Shown piece after piece: positions 11,615-22,898 of a DNA stretch of 64,000 nucleotides. This stretch comes from Eutypa lata (lineage: Eukaryota; Ascomycota; Sordariomycetes; Xylariales; Diatrypaceae). A program made the position numbers and the translations under genes. The stretch spans positions 1,116,001-1,180,000 of the forward strand of contig JAKULF010000012.1 of assembly GCA_022661535.1 (NCBI GenBank). The letters run 5' to 3'. Every line of letters starts with the position of its first letter. Position 1 is the first letter of the stretch. The notes under the pieces were generated by a model. That model did not search any database. It was not told the origin of the DNA and was given only the letters and a program-made list of their open reading frames with translations.

Positions 11615-12900
11615 GGTCTGTCCAGTTCTAAGGAATATCGCCGACACTACTCCCCTTTCCCTTCGATGTGCTCGGTGCGGGCCGTAAGTTGCACTGGTGT
11701 AGTCTACATCCATTGTCGCCATCGATTCATTTGCATAGATCTTGGCCTATACCTACTACGGATGAATGCATGCATATCATGTGCAGCGATATCTTTCCCA
11801 TTCCAGGATATTTCCGGCCTTTTTTCCCCTTCTTCTTTCATGCATCGCTAGGTACATCAACATAGCTAGGCGTTGGTAGGACTGATCATCTTTTCTGTTC
11901 TCTCTTCTTGATTTATTTTCTTTTATTTTTGCAGCATGATTTGGAATTGTAGCACAGCATCATATTCTCCGTACGGAAAAGTTCTGTCTGGCAAAGCGAA
12001 GCAAGGCAGGAGGGAGGGTCTGGCTGGAACGCGGCATACTTGCATATAACTACCTATTATGTACTTCATGAATCCAAGGCAGGCAGACAAGATGGACGGA
12101 CAGACACACAGACACAGACAACCGGCCAGGCGTACATAGATAGGTGCCATTGGGTCACCACATAGATGCTATTGCAATGATGAATAAAAAAGCGATTGAT
12201 TTTTTACCAGAGCTACTGTCGGGTTCTATGATTAATATGATATGATATCAAATGAAATCGTGACCAAGTACATACATAGCCAATGCTAGATTGTGTATTC
12301 ATGGTTGGGTGGTGGGTGGGCATGCTTTCATCTCCTCTACTCTACTCTGAAGGGGGCAATCTTTGATGTCTACCTAGTACACAAGCCTTGAGATGCAGGT
12401 AGACCATATCTATTTATTGATTTACATCGCAATGCAGTTATACCTACGCGTCGTCAACTACCTAGGTAGCTCACAGCAATATCACCACCAGTTCTAGTTA
12501 ATATCCGCCCCCATAGAACTAACTGTACACACAACTGAATGACATATCATCCACCATCACAGCAAACCCCAATAGTATTCCCTGTCATTCATTCCTTCAT
12601 TCATTCTTTATTACCCCTGTGCAGCGCAGAAACTTGAAGCAGGGACAGGACATTTGTTCGTTCATTTTCAACCATCTATCTACATACCAATCAATGGATA
12701 ATGGATGGATGGATGGATGGATGACATAGCTAGGTATTTCTTCTTATTCTCATCTCGTCAAATTATTACATACAACTCATGAACTCCCATTCCCTTCCTT
12801 TCCATCCTTTCCTCCCCTTTCCTGTCCGACCCATGTAGTAAATATAGCAAATGAATTCATGCAGACCTCTAGTTAGATGTGTAGTCCGTCCGTCCGATCC

Positions 12901-12945
12901 AGTCAGTCAGTCAGTCAGTCAGTCAGTCAGTCAGTCAGTTAGTCA
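12901..12945. repeat. (CAGT)n tetranucleotide array
   Basis: About ten AGTC units, with one T-for-C change near the right end. Confidence 0.9.
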
Positions 12946-13451
12946 GTAGTATCCGTCCCTTCATATTACCGCTCCCAGATGCCAGCCATATATATGCCCT
13001 ATCCCACCCTGTCCTACCCTACCCTACCATGCAGATATACCATTTTCCCATTTTCCCATTTCCGTGTTTTGCCCCTTTACCCCTTTACCCCCTGCCTTTC
13101 CCAATCTGTGAATATGCATGGCCATATTTGTAAATGCACAGCAGAAACAGAAAAAGAAAATAGAGCCCGAATTTTCCCCCCTAACTCCTCTTGTAGATGA
13201 ATTCCCATCCCTTAAGATTCAGGTAGTGAGTAGAAAGAGAAACCCAAAATGTTGCAAGCAGGTTGATGATGACCGGATTCGAAAAAGAGACACTTTGAGT
13301 ATTGTGGAATCTGGGAAGATGTGAATCCCGTTGTTATGTCGGATCTTGTGTTTGGAGTATAGGTGTGTGTGTGTGTGTTCGCATACGTATATCGAATTTG
13401 AAGAGCCTCGTATGTATGTAGATAGGTAGATAGATAGGTGTGTATGCAAGG

Positions 13452-13487
13452 TGAAGATGATGATGATGGTGATGATGGTGATGATGC
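13452..13487. repeat. GAT/GGT trinucleotide tract
   Basis: Imperfect GATGATGGT units on the plus strand, downstream of PUS4 and outside any supported coding sequence. Confidence 0.75.
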
Positions 13488-13653
13488 TGAATATGGTTTA
13501 TTCCCTTTTTGACTTTGAGAAAACAGATGAAAGGGGGCTTAGCTGCTGTTCGTTACAGCCAGACAACGATGGTGAGAGATACGTTCAGTTTGGTGGTTGA
13601 CTCAAATGGCCCACCCCTCTTCATCTGTTCTTTCTTCTCATCCGAAAGGAAAT

Positions 13654-13657
<4 letters not shown>

Positions 13658-13700
<43 letters not shown>
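13658..13700. repeat. (CT)n dinucleotide array
   Basis: A perfect pyrimidine tract of about 43 bases; one strand is all purine and could form a triplex. Confidence 0.92.
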
Positions 13701-13703
<3 letters not shown>

Positions 13704-13771
13704 CATAGGAATTCCTGTTGTGTCGTTTCACATTACCTCGAATCGCGTGGGTTGGGTCGTATCATCGTCAT

Positions 13772-13778
13772 ATGTGTG

Positions 13779-13825
<47 letters not shown>
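13772..13825. repeat. Compound (TG)n-(GCGT)n array
   Basis: Alternating TG passes directly into GCGT units, a purine-pyrimidine alternation of about 50 bases that favours Z-DNA. It drives open frames on both strands. Confidence 0.9.
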
Positions 13826-13952
13826 CCGTCTCTTTCTTCTCCCCTCCCCCCTCCCCATTCTTTCCCCCTCTTCCTCTTCCTCCAAAAGTACCATCCTCAC
13901 CCTCATCCCCATCTTCATCCTCACCCTCCTGCTCTTACACCATCCATCCAAC

Positions 13953-14990
13953 TCACCCAAGCAAAGCCCTAACCCTCTCAATCCTCCCGATAGCGCCCTC
14001 CAGCTTATCCAGCCTCCCAGCCTTCTCGGCATCGCGCCGCTCCAGGACGCCGACGCGGTCCTCGAGCGCGGCGCGCGCCCTCCTCTCGTCCGCCACCATC
14101 GCGTTCGCCTGCTCGAACAGCGCCGCCGAGAGCTCCTCCACCTCCCGCGACGTGTCGCTCAGCCGGCCCTCGGCCGCCCGCCGGAGCTCTTTCTCCCGGC
14201 TCAGGGCCGTCTTCAGCTGATCTTCTGTTTCTTTGTTTGCGTTATTGGGGGAGGAGGAGGGGATGAGAGGTAGTGGTGGAGGCGGTGGTGATCTCGTCGC
14301 TGCTACTGCTGCTGCTGATGGTGTCGGTTGGCCTTGTCGCGGTGGTGTTGATGGTGTTGATGGATGATTGCTACCGCTATTCCTGTTATTATTATTGCTA
14401 TTCCCCCCGCTATTCGCAGCACTCCCCCCTCCCGTCAGATTCGCAAGCGACCTCCTCGGCGACAGCAATTGACTCAATCGACTTGCCGCACCAGCCGGCA
14501 GAAACGAAGACCGCGGGCTGCTCGTGCTCGGCGCTGTCGTCGCCGTCGTTGTACTACTACCACCACCACCACCACTCGTACCCGTGCTGCTATTCACCGA
14601 GGCAGCCCGCAGCCTCGACAGCTCGTCCTCGTAGTCTGCCCACCGGTCCACGGCCGCTGCCGCTTTCTCGTTCAGGAGCCGCACTTGCGTCTGTAGGTCC
14701 TCGATCTGCTGCTGTGCCCGCAGGAGCGCCGCGTGCGACTGCGATTCTGCGCTGGTGCTGGTGCTGGATGATGGCGGGAGGGAGGTGCCGCAGCTGGGGC
14801 AGCATGCTGTTGTTGTTGTTGTCGTAGTTGATGGGTTCGCCATTGGTGTTGGTGTCGATGTTGGTGTCGTCGTCGGTATGGGGAAGGTGGTTTTCGTCGT
14901 CGTGGGTGGTGGCGATAGTGGTGGTTGCGACGACATGGTCAGCGTCATCGTCGCTGACATGTCGCTGCTGTTTGTTGATGTTCGTAGCAC
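13953..14990 (-). CDS. Sec2-domain protein (Rab GEF coiled-coil type)
   Basis: A single exon of 345 residues. The first 75 residues are Ser/Thr/Pro-rich, then a CPSCGTSLPPSS knuckle has one CxxC pair. A first coiled coil follows (SHAALLRAQQQIEDLQTQVR onward), then Ser/Gly/Asn-rich linkers, then the Sec2 N-terminal-type coiled coil over about residues 255-340. That segment carries EDQLKTALSREKELRRAAEG, REVEELSAALFEQANAMVAD and RRARAALEDRVGVLERRD. In yeast, Sec2 is the exchange factor for the Rab GTPase Sec4 on secretory vesicles, and this coiled coil is the catalytic part. The protein is much shorter than yeast Sec2 and ends just after the coiled coil, so it may be a Sec2-like paralogue. The stop codon sits inside a GGGTGAGT donor-like sequence, but no plausible downstream exon is seen. 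Earlier or later in-frame ATGs near the start cannot be told apart. Confidence 0.82.
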   Translation of the reverse strand: MLRTSTNSSDMSATMTLTMSSQPPLSPPPTTTKTTFPIPTTTPTSTPTPMANPSTTTTTTTACCPSCGTSLPPSSSTSTSAESQSHAALLRAQQQIEDLQTQVRLLNEKAAAAVDRWADYEDELSRLRAASVNSSTGTSGGGGGSSTTTATTAPSTSSPRSSFLPAGAASRLSQLLSPRRSLANLTGGGSAANSGGNSNNNNRNSGSNHPSTPSTPPRQGQPTPSAAAVAATRSPPPPPLPLIPSSSPNNANKETEDQLKTALSREKELRRAAEGRLSDTSREVEELSAALFEQANAMVADERRARAALEDRVGVLERRDAEKAGRLDKLEGAIGRIERVRALLG

Positions 14991-16479
14991 AAGCTAGGGT
15001 GTTTGTTTTTAGTAGGTTGTGTTATAGTCCTTCTCTCGCTCTCCGTCTCTCTATTTCCCTCTTTCTTCCTATGAATATCAGACAGGTTGGGAGGAGTGCG
15101 CGACAGTTCGGTAGTGTATGTAGGTATGGTAGGTTAGGCTAGGTTATAGTCGGGCTTTAACTATTATTAACTTAGGTGTTCCATATAGGTGGGTATAGTC
15201 TATCAATCCACTTTGGAACCGGTAGTCCAATGTGTGAAGTAGAAGTCCATTCAGTAGTAAGTAAATTTCATATATTCAATTTCAAGCCAGTGACGTCGTC
15301 GCCGTCGTGTTCGCTTTAGACGCTCAATTTAGGCAAAAGAAAAATAATAATTAATTCCATGGAGCGTCACTACTGATAATAGGTGAACGTGGGAAAGTCC
15401 TTCCACAAAATACCACCTTACATCTTACATGCCAGTGTGACCAGGTAATAAAACTCGGGATAAAAGCGCAGGCTGGCCAGGGTCTGTAACGGTTTTATGG
15501 CTGGGCTGGCGGGCTCAGGGCTGGGGGGGTTAGTTAGGGGACTGGGTTCGGGTTTTAGCCCACTAGAGAACAGGAAGGTGAAGAAGGCCCAGTATGCAGG
15601 TGGTGGTGGTGGTGGTGGCGGCGGCTTGCGGCTATGCACGAATAAACAATGCCTTGAAATACGGCTCTTACAGTACCCGGGTTATGTGTTTGTGTGTCTT
15701 GTGTCTAATGAATGCTATTTATGGGATTTATTATTAACGAGGTACTTTGACATGGCTGGAATGATTTCTTCAGGGTTTAGTTCATGCTGCGCCTCCTAAC
15801 GAGAACAAGCAGACAAGTATGTTGCGTAATCTGGGGAAAGCATGCTGTAGGTAAGTTTCAACACGTTTGAAATGAGACATAGCCATATCGTGGTATGTAC
15901 GTACGTGCGTATGTAGACGCGTCAGTCGTTTTATGAAATTGAACACATTCCAGAAGTTAGATGGAATCGATAATAGGTATATCTCAGCCGACCATTAAGC
16001 ATCTTTTGTGTAGCTTGGAAACGAGCTGCCACTGTCTGTTATACCTATCTGGAATTACAGGCCGAGGAGGATATTGCTCGAATCGGCAGCCTAATTCTGA
16101 TAGATATTCAGTTGTCCTGAATCATGCCGCTTCGCAGTTCCCACTCCGTTGTCCACCATTTCATATAAGATGATGGCTGGCCAATTCCATGATGTCAATA
16201 GACGACATCTATTACCTCTAGTTTGTCATTTCTTCATCAGATAACGCCATTCAAGGCCGTCTTCTTGAGATCCCGCAACCATATCGTGAATTGGTCAATA
16301 CTCCCGATCCTGGGAGTTCGTGTCCATCTCCCAAGTATCTAATCTAGGTTGCAAGCACGACGGGTATCTTGATTATAACACTAGTCATATCACTAGTCAT
16401 ATCCCACATACATCATGGAACTTCGTGCAGTAGACGGTTCGTCTCGTAAAGGGTATGTTTTCAATAGTTGCGAATCGTC
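14991..16479. other. Spacer between Sec2-like gene and CSL4
   Basis: Holds the promoter and leader of the Sec2-like gene (right of 14990) and the 3' end of CSL4. A GGT/GGC run at 15600-15625 makes a poly-Pro or poly-Gly open frame. No gene is supported. Confidence 0.55.
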
Positions 16480-17196
16480 TTAGAACGGCTTTGCGACTTT
16501 CCGAGCCTCGGACAGACCCGTCTCTGGGTCTTTGTATTCCTTCCAACTAACCGGAAACATCGTGTTACCAGCCTCGCTCGTCGCCATGATGACGCCGAGT
16601 TCGTTGCTCGCCGTCGCGAGATAGTAATTCGCCTGGTCGCCGAGAGAGATCTAGAGCAAAGTCAAGTCAGAACTTCATCCCCTAAACACTATGCAATCGA
16701 GTGCATCGCGAAGTAGGTCCGGGGAGGGGGGGAAACTCACCACCTGAGCCCTCACAATATCCCCAGGTCGAAAACTTTCATATATCTTGACGCGGTCCTT
16801 CTCGGTAGCCCGAACATCTTGAACCCGAATGATACCCTGCCACTCGCCCTCGAGCACGGTATCGCCGACGACCAGAATAGCGACGGTCGCCTGGCGGGGG
16901 CTGATGCGCGTCACGCGGCAGAGGACGACATTACCGACCTCGGGTAGGACCTCCCGCTTCTCCGACAGACCGGACCGCGAGACGGATATGGTGGGTAACT
17001 TGGTAGGCTCCTGGAGGGGTGTGATCTTGGTCATCCGCTTGACGGGACCGGACGGCGCCTTCTCGGGCTGAACTACTGATACCGTCCCCAGCAGCGACGA
17101 GTACAGATTCGTATCGTGGATGTGCGTGCCGGGCCCGGCGTTGTATTTGTTCGCGGCCCCGAGCGGTTGGCCGGGTATGGCGACTGCCTGCGCCAT
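16480..17196 (-). CDS. CSL4: Exosome complex subunit Csl4
   Basis: Exons 16741-17196 and 16480-16650 give 208 residues. The N-terminal domain (AQAVAIPGQPLGAANKYNAG, then GTHIHDTNLYSSLLG) is followed by an S1-type RNA-binding barrel (VGNVVLCRVTRISPRQATVA, IIRVQDVRATEKDRVKIYES, FRPGDIVRAQV). The C-terminal part SLGDQANYYLATASNELGVI and MFPVSWKEYKDPETG is the family's terminal domain. Csl4 is one of the three cap subunits of the RNA exosome, guiding RNA into the barrel in nucleus and cytoplasm. The zinc-ribbon cysteines present in some homologues are absent here, as usual in fungi. The length matches the family. The intron (16651-16740) falls within the phrase joining FRPGDIVRAQV to ISLGD. It is divergent from ERG2. 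Confidence 0.94.
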
Positions 17197-17896
17197 CGTA
17201 CGCTATCGACGTTGTACGTACGTACGTAGCTAGCAGGTGGGATCGGTGAAGGGAAGTGAGCTGAGGTTGGAGGGACTCTCGTAGGTAGGTATCGGAGTAT
17301 CGAAACGGATCTCTTGAATTAACTTTTTTGTCGGTGACGACACTTGAAAAAACCCGATCTACAGTACCTACTGTAAAGTTTCGTGGTTGGTCAATCAGGC
17401 CCCCGCTCCTGCATGCAAGGGACACATTGAAAGTGGAGAGAAAGCATGGGCTGGCAGCGCTGGCAAGATATACATATAAGTAACCATTCCCTTTTTGGCA
17501 AGATGGTTCGACCCGGCTTTGCGGATCCCGACTTAACTCCACTAAAAACTTCATTAGCGACTGAAGACGCTGGACCCCGGAAGCCCGGATTGGATGGGAT
17601 GCTTGCACATGCGATGTCAACAAAATAGTTGCACTCATTCATTTCTTCACCTCTTTTTTAAGCTTATACGAATACGCGAGCGAGCACGCATTGTGGAAAT
17701 CTCATCTTTGCTGCTGCTTCTGTGTTTAGGTTAGGTAACCTGCGGGTGTGTATACTCAAGTCACTCCTTTCTGTTTGTTTATTGGTATATGTATAAAGTT
17801 GTAAACAGCTTCAACTTCTAATTGCCCCTAATCATATATCTTTCTTAATTATACCTACCTATATTTACTCAATCGCTTCATTTACTGTCGGTCATC
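17197..17896. promoter_or_regulatory. Divergent promoter region, CSL4 / ERG2
   Basis: A 700-base spacer between divergent genes. A TATA-like TATATGTATAAAG lies at about 17786-17798, roughly 100 bases before the ERG2 start. A TATACGA (reverse of TCGTATA, the yeast Upc2 sterol-element core) is at 17665-17671. GTACGTACGTACGTAG, a TACG array, is at 17217-17229. Functional roles are inferred only. Confidence 0.5.
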
Positions 17897-18745
17897 ATGG
17901 CGCCCAAATCCAAACCCCAGCAGCAGAAGAAGAAATCCTGCTGTAGTCTGACGGGGGTCCTCACCTTCTTCAGCATCCTAATCGGCATCCTGAGCCCTAT
18001 CGTGTACCTGATCGAGAAGAACCTTGAGAAATTCTACTTCCTCGACTTAGAGCATCTGCAGGACCTCACCCAGCGGGCAATCAACTCTTACCCCAATGAT
18101 ACCACCGCCATCGTCAACTATATCGTCACCGAGCTGCACGAGAAGCATCCCAACTACATCAACCCGAAGCACGATGATCCCGAGGAGTGGTTCTTCAACA
18201 ATGCCGGCGGCGCGATGGGTGGTATGTACATCATCCACGCCAGTAAGTCTACCCTCTCTTCCTCCCTTTCCCTTTCCATTCCCTTCCCTCTTCTTCTTTC
18301 CTCGTGTCCCTTGTCTCTATTCCCCACCCCTCTCCCTCCATAACCTCCATCTCTAACTCACAATTCCCAACGCGTAACAGGCATCACGGAGTACCTGATC
18401 ATCTTCGGGACGGCGGTCGGCACCGAGGGCCACACGGGCCGCCACACCGCGGACGACTACTTCCACATCCTGACGGGGGAGCAGTGGGCCTACACGCCGG
18501 GCGACTACCAGCCCGAGGTCTTCCCCCCGGGCAGCATCCACCACCTCCGCCGCGGCACCGTCAAGCAGTACAAGATGCCCGAGGGCTGCTTCGCCCTCGA
18601 GTACGCCCGCGGCTGGATCCCCCCCATGCTGTTCTTCGGCTTCGCCGACGGCCTCTTCAGCACCCTCGACTTCCCCACCCTCTACCGCACTGTCGCCATC
18701 ACCGGCCGCGAGATGATCGGGAACCTGCTGCTTGCCAAGATTTGA
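17897..18745 (+). CDS. ERG2: C-8 sterol isomerase Erg2
   Basis: Exons 17897-18242 and 18381-18745 give 236 residues. A short Lys/Gln-rich cytosolic lead is followed by one hydrophobic segment ([20 protein letters not shown], about residues 20-40) that anchors the enzyme in the endoplasmic reticulum. Hallmark motifs are [57 protein letters not shown] and a C-terminal [16 protein letters not shown]. The enzyme moves the C8-C9 double bond of fecosterol to C7-C8 in ergosterol synthesis and belongs to the sigma-1 receptor family; it is the target of morpholine fungicides. Length matches the family (about 220-240). The second exon is distinctly richer in C at third positions than the first. ATG 17897 is the first in frame and gives the expected N-terminus. 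Confidence 0.96.
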
Positions 18746-21130
18746 TATTGTTATGGGAAGAGAATAAAAAAAGACGTCGCTTTTTTCGTTTTCGCATCGT
18801 GCATCTTTTTTGAAACTCGGGGCTTTTTGAATGAAGGAGGTCTTTGAATGAAGCGGATGGATGGATGGATCAGGGGTCTCGTGATGATGATGATGAAGGG
18901 GGAAGCTGGGAACGGCTCGGAGGCGTGGTGTGGAAAAGCTTCGGTTTGCTGGGATGCTGGACCGGATTCGTTCGCATGAACAGCTAGCTGGCTGGTTCCC
19001 TGGGGTCTTGGGCTAGGTGTGGGTTGTAATGAACGACTGACTTGTCTCTAGAACGGTTATTATGGATAGATGGGTTATATCGGGTCGTGCTGCCTGACAC
19101 AACTGGCGACTTGTGTGTACGCGCGTTGTGTGTCGTATGTCGCCGCTCTAATGCTAATATCAAGATAGAGTGTATAAATCAATACCTGAGGCTCTGCCCA
19201 GAGCCCATAGAAGTCACATTCATACATACCAATCGCCCTCTATTCTTGGTTCCATGTCGATGAGTAGGCGCAGGCTTTCCCCCGAGTATTCGGAGTGGCA
19301 CCCCGTGGAGCACCAATGATGTAGAATGCTACAAGTATTAACGATTAACGAAGTCATAATTATACTCCATTTATCAGAGATGAACTCTTCAGTTATATAA
19401 TACTCCTAGAGCGAGTAACTTTGGGTGTTATTATGACATTCGAACTCGTCCAAGGTATACTGACATTCGTAGTTTACCATAAAATCCTGTAGATGCAAAC
19501 AGACATACACTGTAGCCAGCGTGCCTAAAACCAATGTACTTCCCATGTAGTCGGGAAACATGAATTATTCTAACAACCGACTTGACAATATAAACAGGCA
19601 CTAAAGCGAACAAGTGATCTAGGTAATCAAGCTCGGGGGTTCCGCTAGTTCAGACAAGACCAGTTATGACTGTTCCGATTATAAGATCTGAGATGCTGGC
19701 CTTGATGTTCCCTAGGTATATAGTTCGTGTCGTGGCCGTCAGCATATCAGTATACACATCCGGTACCTATAGGTAGAAAAAGACAAGATAGGGGGTAATG
19801 GAAGTTCAGGTTTGCCGATACGTCCCGTCTTCTCTTCTCAGAACACTACTATCTTCGACATCTCTTCGCAAGCAAGGCGGGATCTGTTGAACGCTATCAT
19901 CATAGGAAGAAGACCTTTGGGATGGTGACGGTGCTCGCTCACTGAATAGCTGGGGATTGACGGTTTCACTTGCCTGTTTATGTATGTACCTGTCGATATA
20001 TATATATACACTGGTGTGGTCCTGTAGGGTGTACGTGTGCCTATGAACCTCTCATATGCAAGAGCGGAGAAGAGTAGGATAGCGTCGTGGTATAGATTGA
20101 CAATAGTCGGGGATTCAGTTTTCAGGTCGTCATCTATGCGATTATATCAGTAGCTACTCAACCTCATCGTCCATCAGCTTCCCGAAGTGATGAAACAGAC
20201 GGGGTGTCGTGCTAGACTGGCGGGAGAACTTGGGAGACACCATATCATACTTGACATGTTTGGCGAGTTACTTGCCATCTGGAGGCTGTCCAAGATATAG
20301 TGTCGAAGAGCTCATGGTTTATAGCTGCATTTGCTTATGAGAATATGTAGCGTTTGATGATAATTTATTGGAGGGGACCATGGCGTCTTATATAAACCAT
20401 GTAGAAGAGACGCGCAACCTAAAGCCAACCATACTTTCTCGGTGTATGATAGGGGTGCTTCTTTGATCTAGTGCTACTACCCCTTTAAACGAACCAACCT
20501 CTTTTACTTTTACCGACCCTCTAGTGAGAATGCCCGGGTCTCTCTCTAATTCCCTTTCAAGAAAACAAGTGTCCATAACTAACTGATGCTTACATGTTAC
20601 TGGTAAGGGGTATACTTAAGAGTGCATAGTCCTCTCATTGATCGTCTAAGAGGGCAGATTTCAGTCCGGCAGAAGTGCAGGGATTTGTTGCCTTGTTACT
20701 CCGTCTTTATTTCGCTCCCTACTTCTGACTGCCTTTGTGCGAGCCTCTGAGGGATGACTACTAAGCCCTGTATCTAGAAGGTCACTGCTAGATGGGTTGA
20801 CAGCTAGATGATCCAATTAGGGGCTCTAGCTAGGTAGTCAAACTTCAATTAGTACGTTATTATTATTATTATGAAGATTGAAGAGCTAAGTAGGTATTGA
20901 GTGTCAGTCCCAACCTGCTGGTCGCAACGCTGCCTAGAGCTTTAAAGAGGGAATTGCCTAGTGAGCAGCTCCTCCGAGTCTATCTAGGAATCATGTATGG
21001 CGCCTCAGATACCACCACCTATCACTCAGCGACCAAATAAGCGTACAATATCTAGATAAGCTGTAACACCGGCCACCTGTCTGAAAAGGCTTCAGCACAA
21101 AGCTGGCTACGCAGACAGCTCGCAATAATC
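18746..21130. other. 2.4 kb spacer downstream of ERG2
   Basis: Contains the ERG2 3' untranslated region, a GATG/GGAT run near 18860, a TATA run at 19997-20010 and a TTA run near 20859-20871. Open frames are short and unconvincing. I see no gene. Confidence 0.55.
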
Positions 21131-21199
21131 CCAGCTCAGGTCTTCCACCGCCAGGCCTGACAGGGCCTCTCGGGCCTCGTCTCTCTATCCTCGAGGACC

Positions 21200-21770
21200 A
21201 TGACAAGGTTCGGTTTAGCTAAGACGACGCCGATAGATGTGCTCGTAGGATAGGCGGAGCGTGGTTGGGTTAAATCTGATTGCTGCAACGTGAGCTTTGC
21301 CACGGGGGCGCTGATGTAGGCTCTTGATTCGTAATTGGGGGGAGTTCGAGGTCGGTTGTCTTGGCTGGGAGTCGGTCTGATCGAATACGCTGCCCATCTG
21401 TCATCTCTCAAAGATCGTCGCGAGCACCGCGTAGGCTTGCTTGCTCCGCACAGGGTCCAACTCCTACATAGTTAGCAGGGAACGAGGCGAACGAATTGAT
21501 CAACGAGCTCCATCTTCATTTTCCCAAGCTTGCCTTTTGTACAGAGGTCTATCTCGGTGTCACCAATGTAACCGAGGGCTTGGAGTACAAGGTCTGAGGC
21601 TCCAGGCAAGCCATCGGTACGCTCGAGGTAGTATATCTGCAGGACGACGATGGCTTTGGCTCCGGGCTCCAGACGACCATACATGTAGTGCATCCGGGCG
21701 CAGCTATCGTCGGTGGCGCCGCCAGTGCGAAACTTGCCTTTCATCTCTGGGGACTACATACATAGCAGGC
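21200..21770 (-). pseudogene. Orphan coding-like island, possibly broken gene
   Basis: Reading the minus strand from 21770, a 90-codon frame (21472-21744) has codon use typical of the window's real genes. It contains CARMHYMYGRLEPGAKAIVV, LQIYYLERTDGLPGASDLVL and QALGYIGDTEIDLCTKGKLG. It stops near 21474, but a branch-like GCTAAC and TATGTAG acceptor just after the stop lead into another open stretch (ELDPVRSKQAYAVLATIFER), then a stop. Further down, KAHVAAIRFNPTTLRLSYEH is also open. No start or donor could be fixed and no family is recognised. It may be a decaying gene, a multi-exon gene I could not assemble, or chance. Confidence 0.3.
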
Positions 21771-22200
21771 CACCCAGCTCCATCATACCGGGCAGACGCA
21801 ATTTAGGTTGTTGTCAAGAAAGTATCTAAATATCAGCATCAGGCTTCCAAGTCAACACTACACTAGACTGTACTGTTAATTCATTTAAGCTGGATCAACA
21901 ACCGAAACATAAAATTTTCTTGAATTAAAAAATAAAGGCCCAGCGGGGCATGGTGGTGCCATTTCTGTTTGTGCTGCTACTGCTGCTGTTGTTACTGCTG
22001 TTGTTGTTGTCGGCCTCGTCGGCGCCCCCGCCGCCGTTCTACTTGCCCTCCTCCTCACCTTCAAGAGTACCCTCCTATCACACCTTAACACAGCAATTCC
22101 GTTCCCCCTCCCCTCTTGGCTGCTTGATCATGACCCTTCAGGCACACATATTCACAATTAAAAGATTAATAATAACAAAAATCAGCAAAAAAACAAAAAT

Positions 22201-22312
22201 GTCAGATGTGGGATTCGAACCCACGCCTCTTGCGAGATACGAAATCCTTTTGAGGGATCAAGAACTTAAATTTTCTTGAGTCGTACGTGTTAGACCACTC
22301 CACCAACCTGAC
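22201..22312 (-). tRNA. tRNA-Leu(CAA) with intron
   Basis: Reading from 22312, the acceptor strand GTCAGGT pairs with ATCTGAC at the 3' end. There is a D-arm (GTG stem around GAGTGGTCTAA), an anticodon stem TACGA/TCGTA with loop CT-CAA-G, a class II long variable arm (CTC/GAG) and a T-arm GTGGG-TTCGAAT-CCCAC. A 31-nt intron at 22244-22274 starts one base after the anticodon. Its TTCTTGA can pair with the anticodon region, as expected for the tRNA splicing endonuclease substrate. The mature length is 81 nt before CCA, right for tRNA-Leu. The A box and B box are intact. It reads UUG codons. Confidence 0.95.
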
Positions 22313-22898
22313 TGGTTATTGGGAGACACACCCTGATTGGAAAAACTTTTCCCTAAAAATCATAATGACCTCGGATAACTACCGATGTGGGGTAGACATA
22401 AATGTAAGTAGCACTACCATGGGTGAACCTTGGGAGAAACTGTCTGCACCTATCAGCACCTATCAGCACCTATCTTAAGCTAACTACAGCTAGTTAAGGG
22501 CGTCTGGGGCGTGTTCTCAAGCAAAAGCAGCGGGCTGCCGAATGACTTGACTTGCCAATTAGTCCACCAATATAATCATTGATTTAGCATGGGCAAATGC
22601 ACGAAATACCCAGGTACGTATTAGGTCAGCAATCTACCCGATCTAAGTATCCACGTGACGTCGCGTGTGATACGTGCCAGGTATGAAAGAAGTAACCTTA
22701 GAAGCTTAGCAAGGCATTGGAACAACGTCACTGCATCGCTTGTCTTTCAGGACGTCAATGAATGGTAATGAGCTTGTCATTGTTGTATCCCATCTCTTCC
22801 CAACTCTCCTCCCCCTTCCCTTCCTTTTTCACTCTCACATATCACCTATTTGCTAGCTTGTTGAAACCTCGTAAATTCAATCGACTATATACAATCTC
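22313..22898. promoter_or_regulatory. Spacer and promoter between tRNA-Leu and DNA ligase gene
   Basis: A 590-base divergent spacer. It has a triple TATCAGCACC repeat at 22451-22475 and a pyrimidine-rich leader (about 22785-22835) before the ligase start. No gene is seen. Confidence 0.5.

Larger units (their letters stand above)
11615..13952. other. 2.3 kb convergent spacer rich in simple repeats
   Basis: Between the 3' ends of PUS4 and the Sec2-like gene. It contains a CAGT array (12901-12945), GATG/GGT runs (13452-13487), a CT array (13658-13700), and TG then GCGT arrays (13772-13825). Only repeat-driven open frames are present, and no gene is supported. Confidence 0.6.

Noticed and set aside
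15418..15639. Poly-Pro minus-strand frame
   Set aside because: Built on a GGT/GGC trinucleotide run; no flanking conserved sequence.
22451..22475. TATCAGCACC triple repeat as a possible CRISPR or operator array
   Set aside because: Only three contiguous 10-base copies without spacers; a simple tandem duplication.
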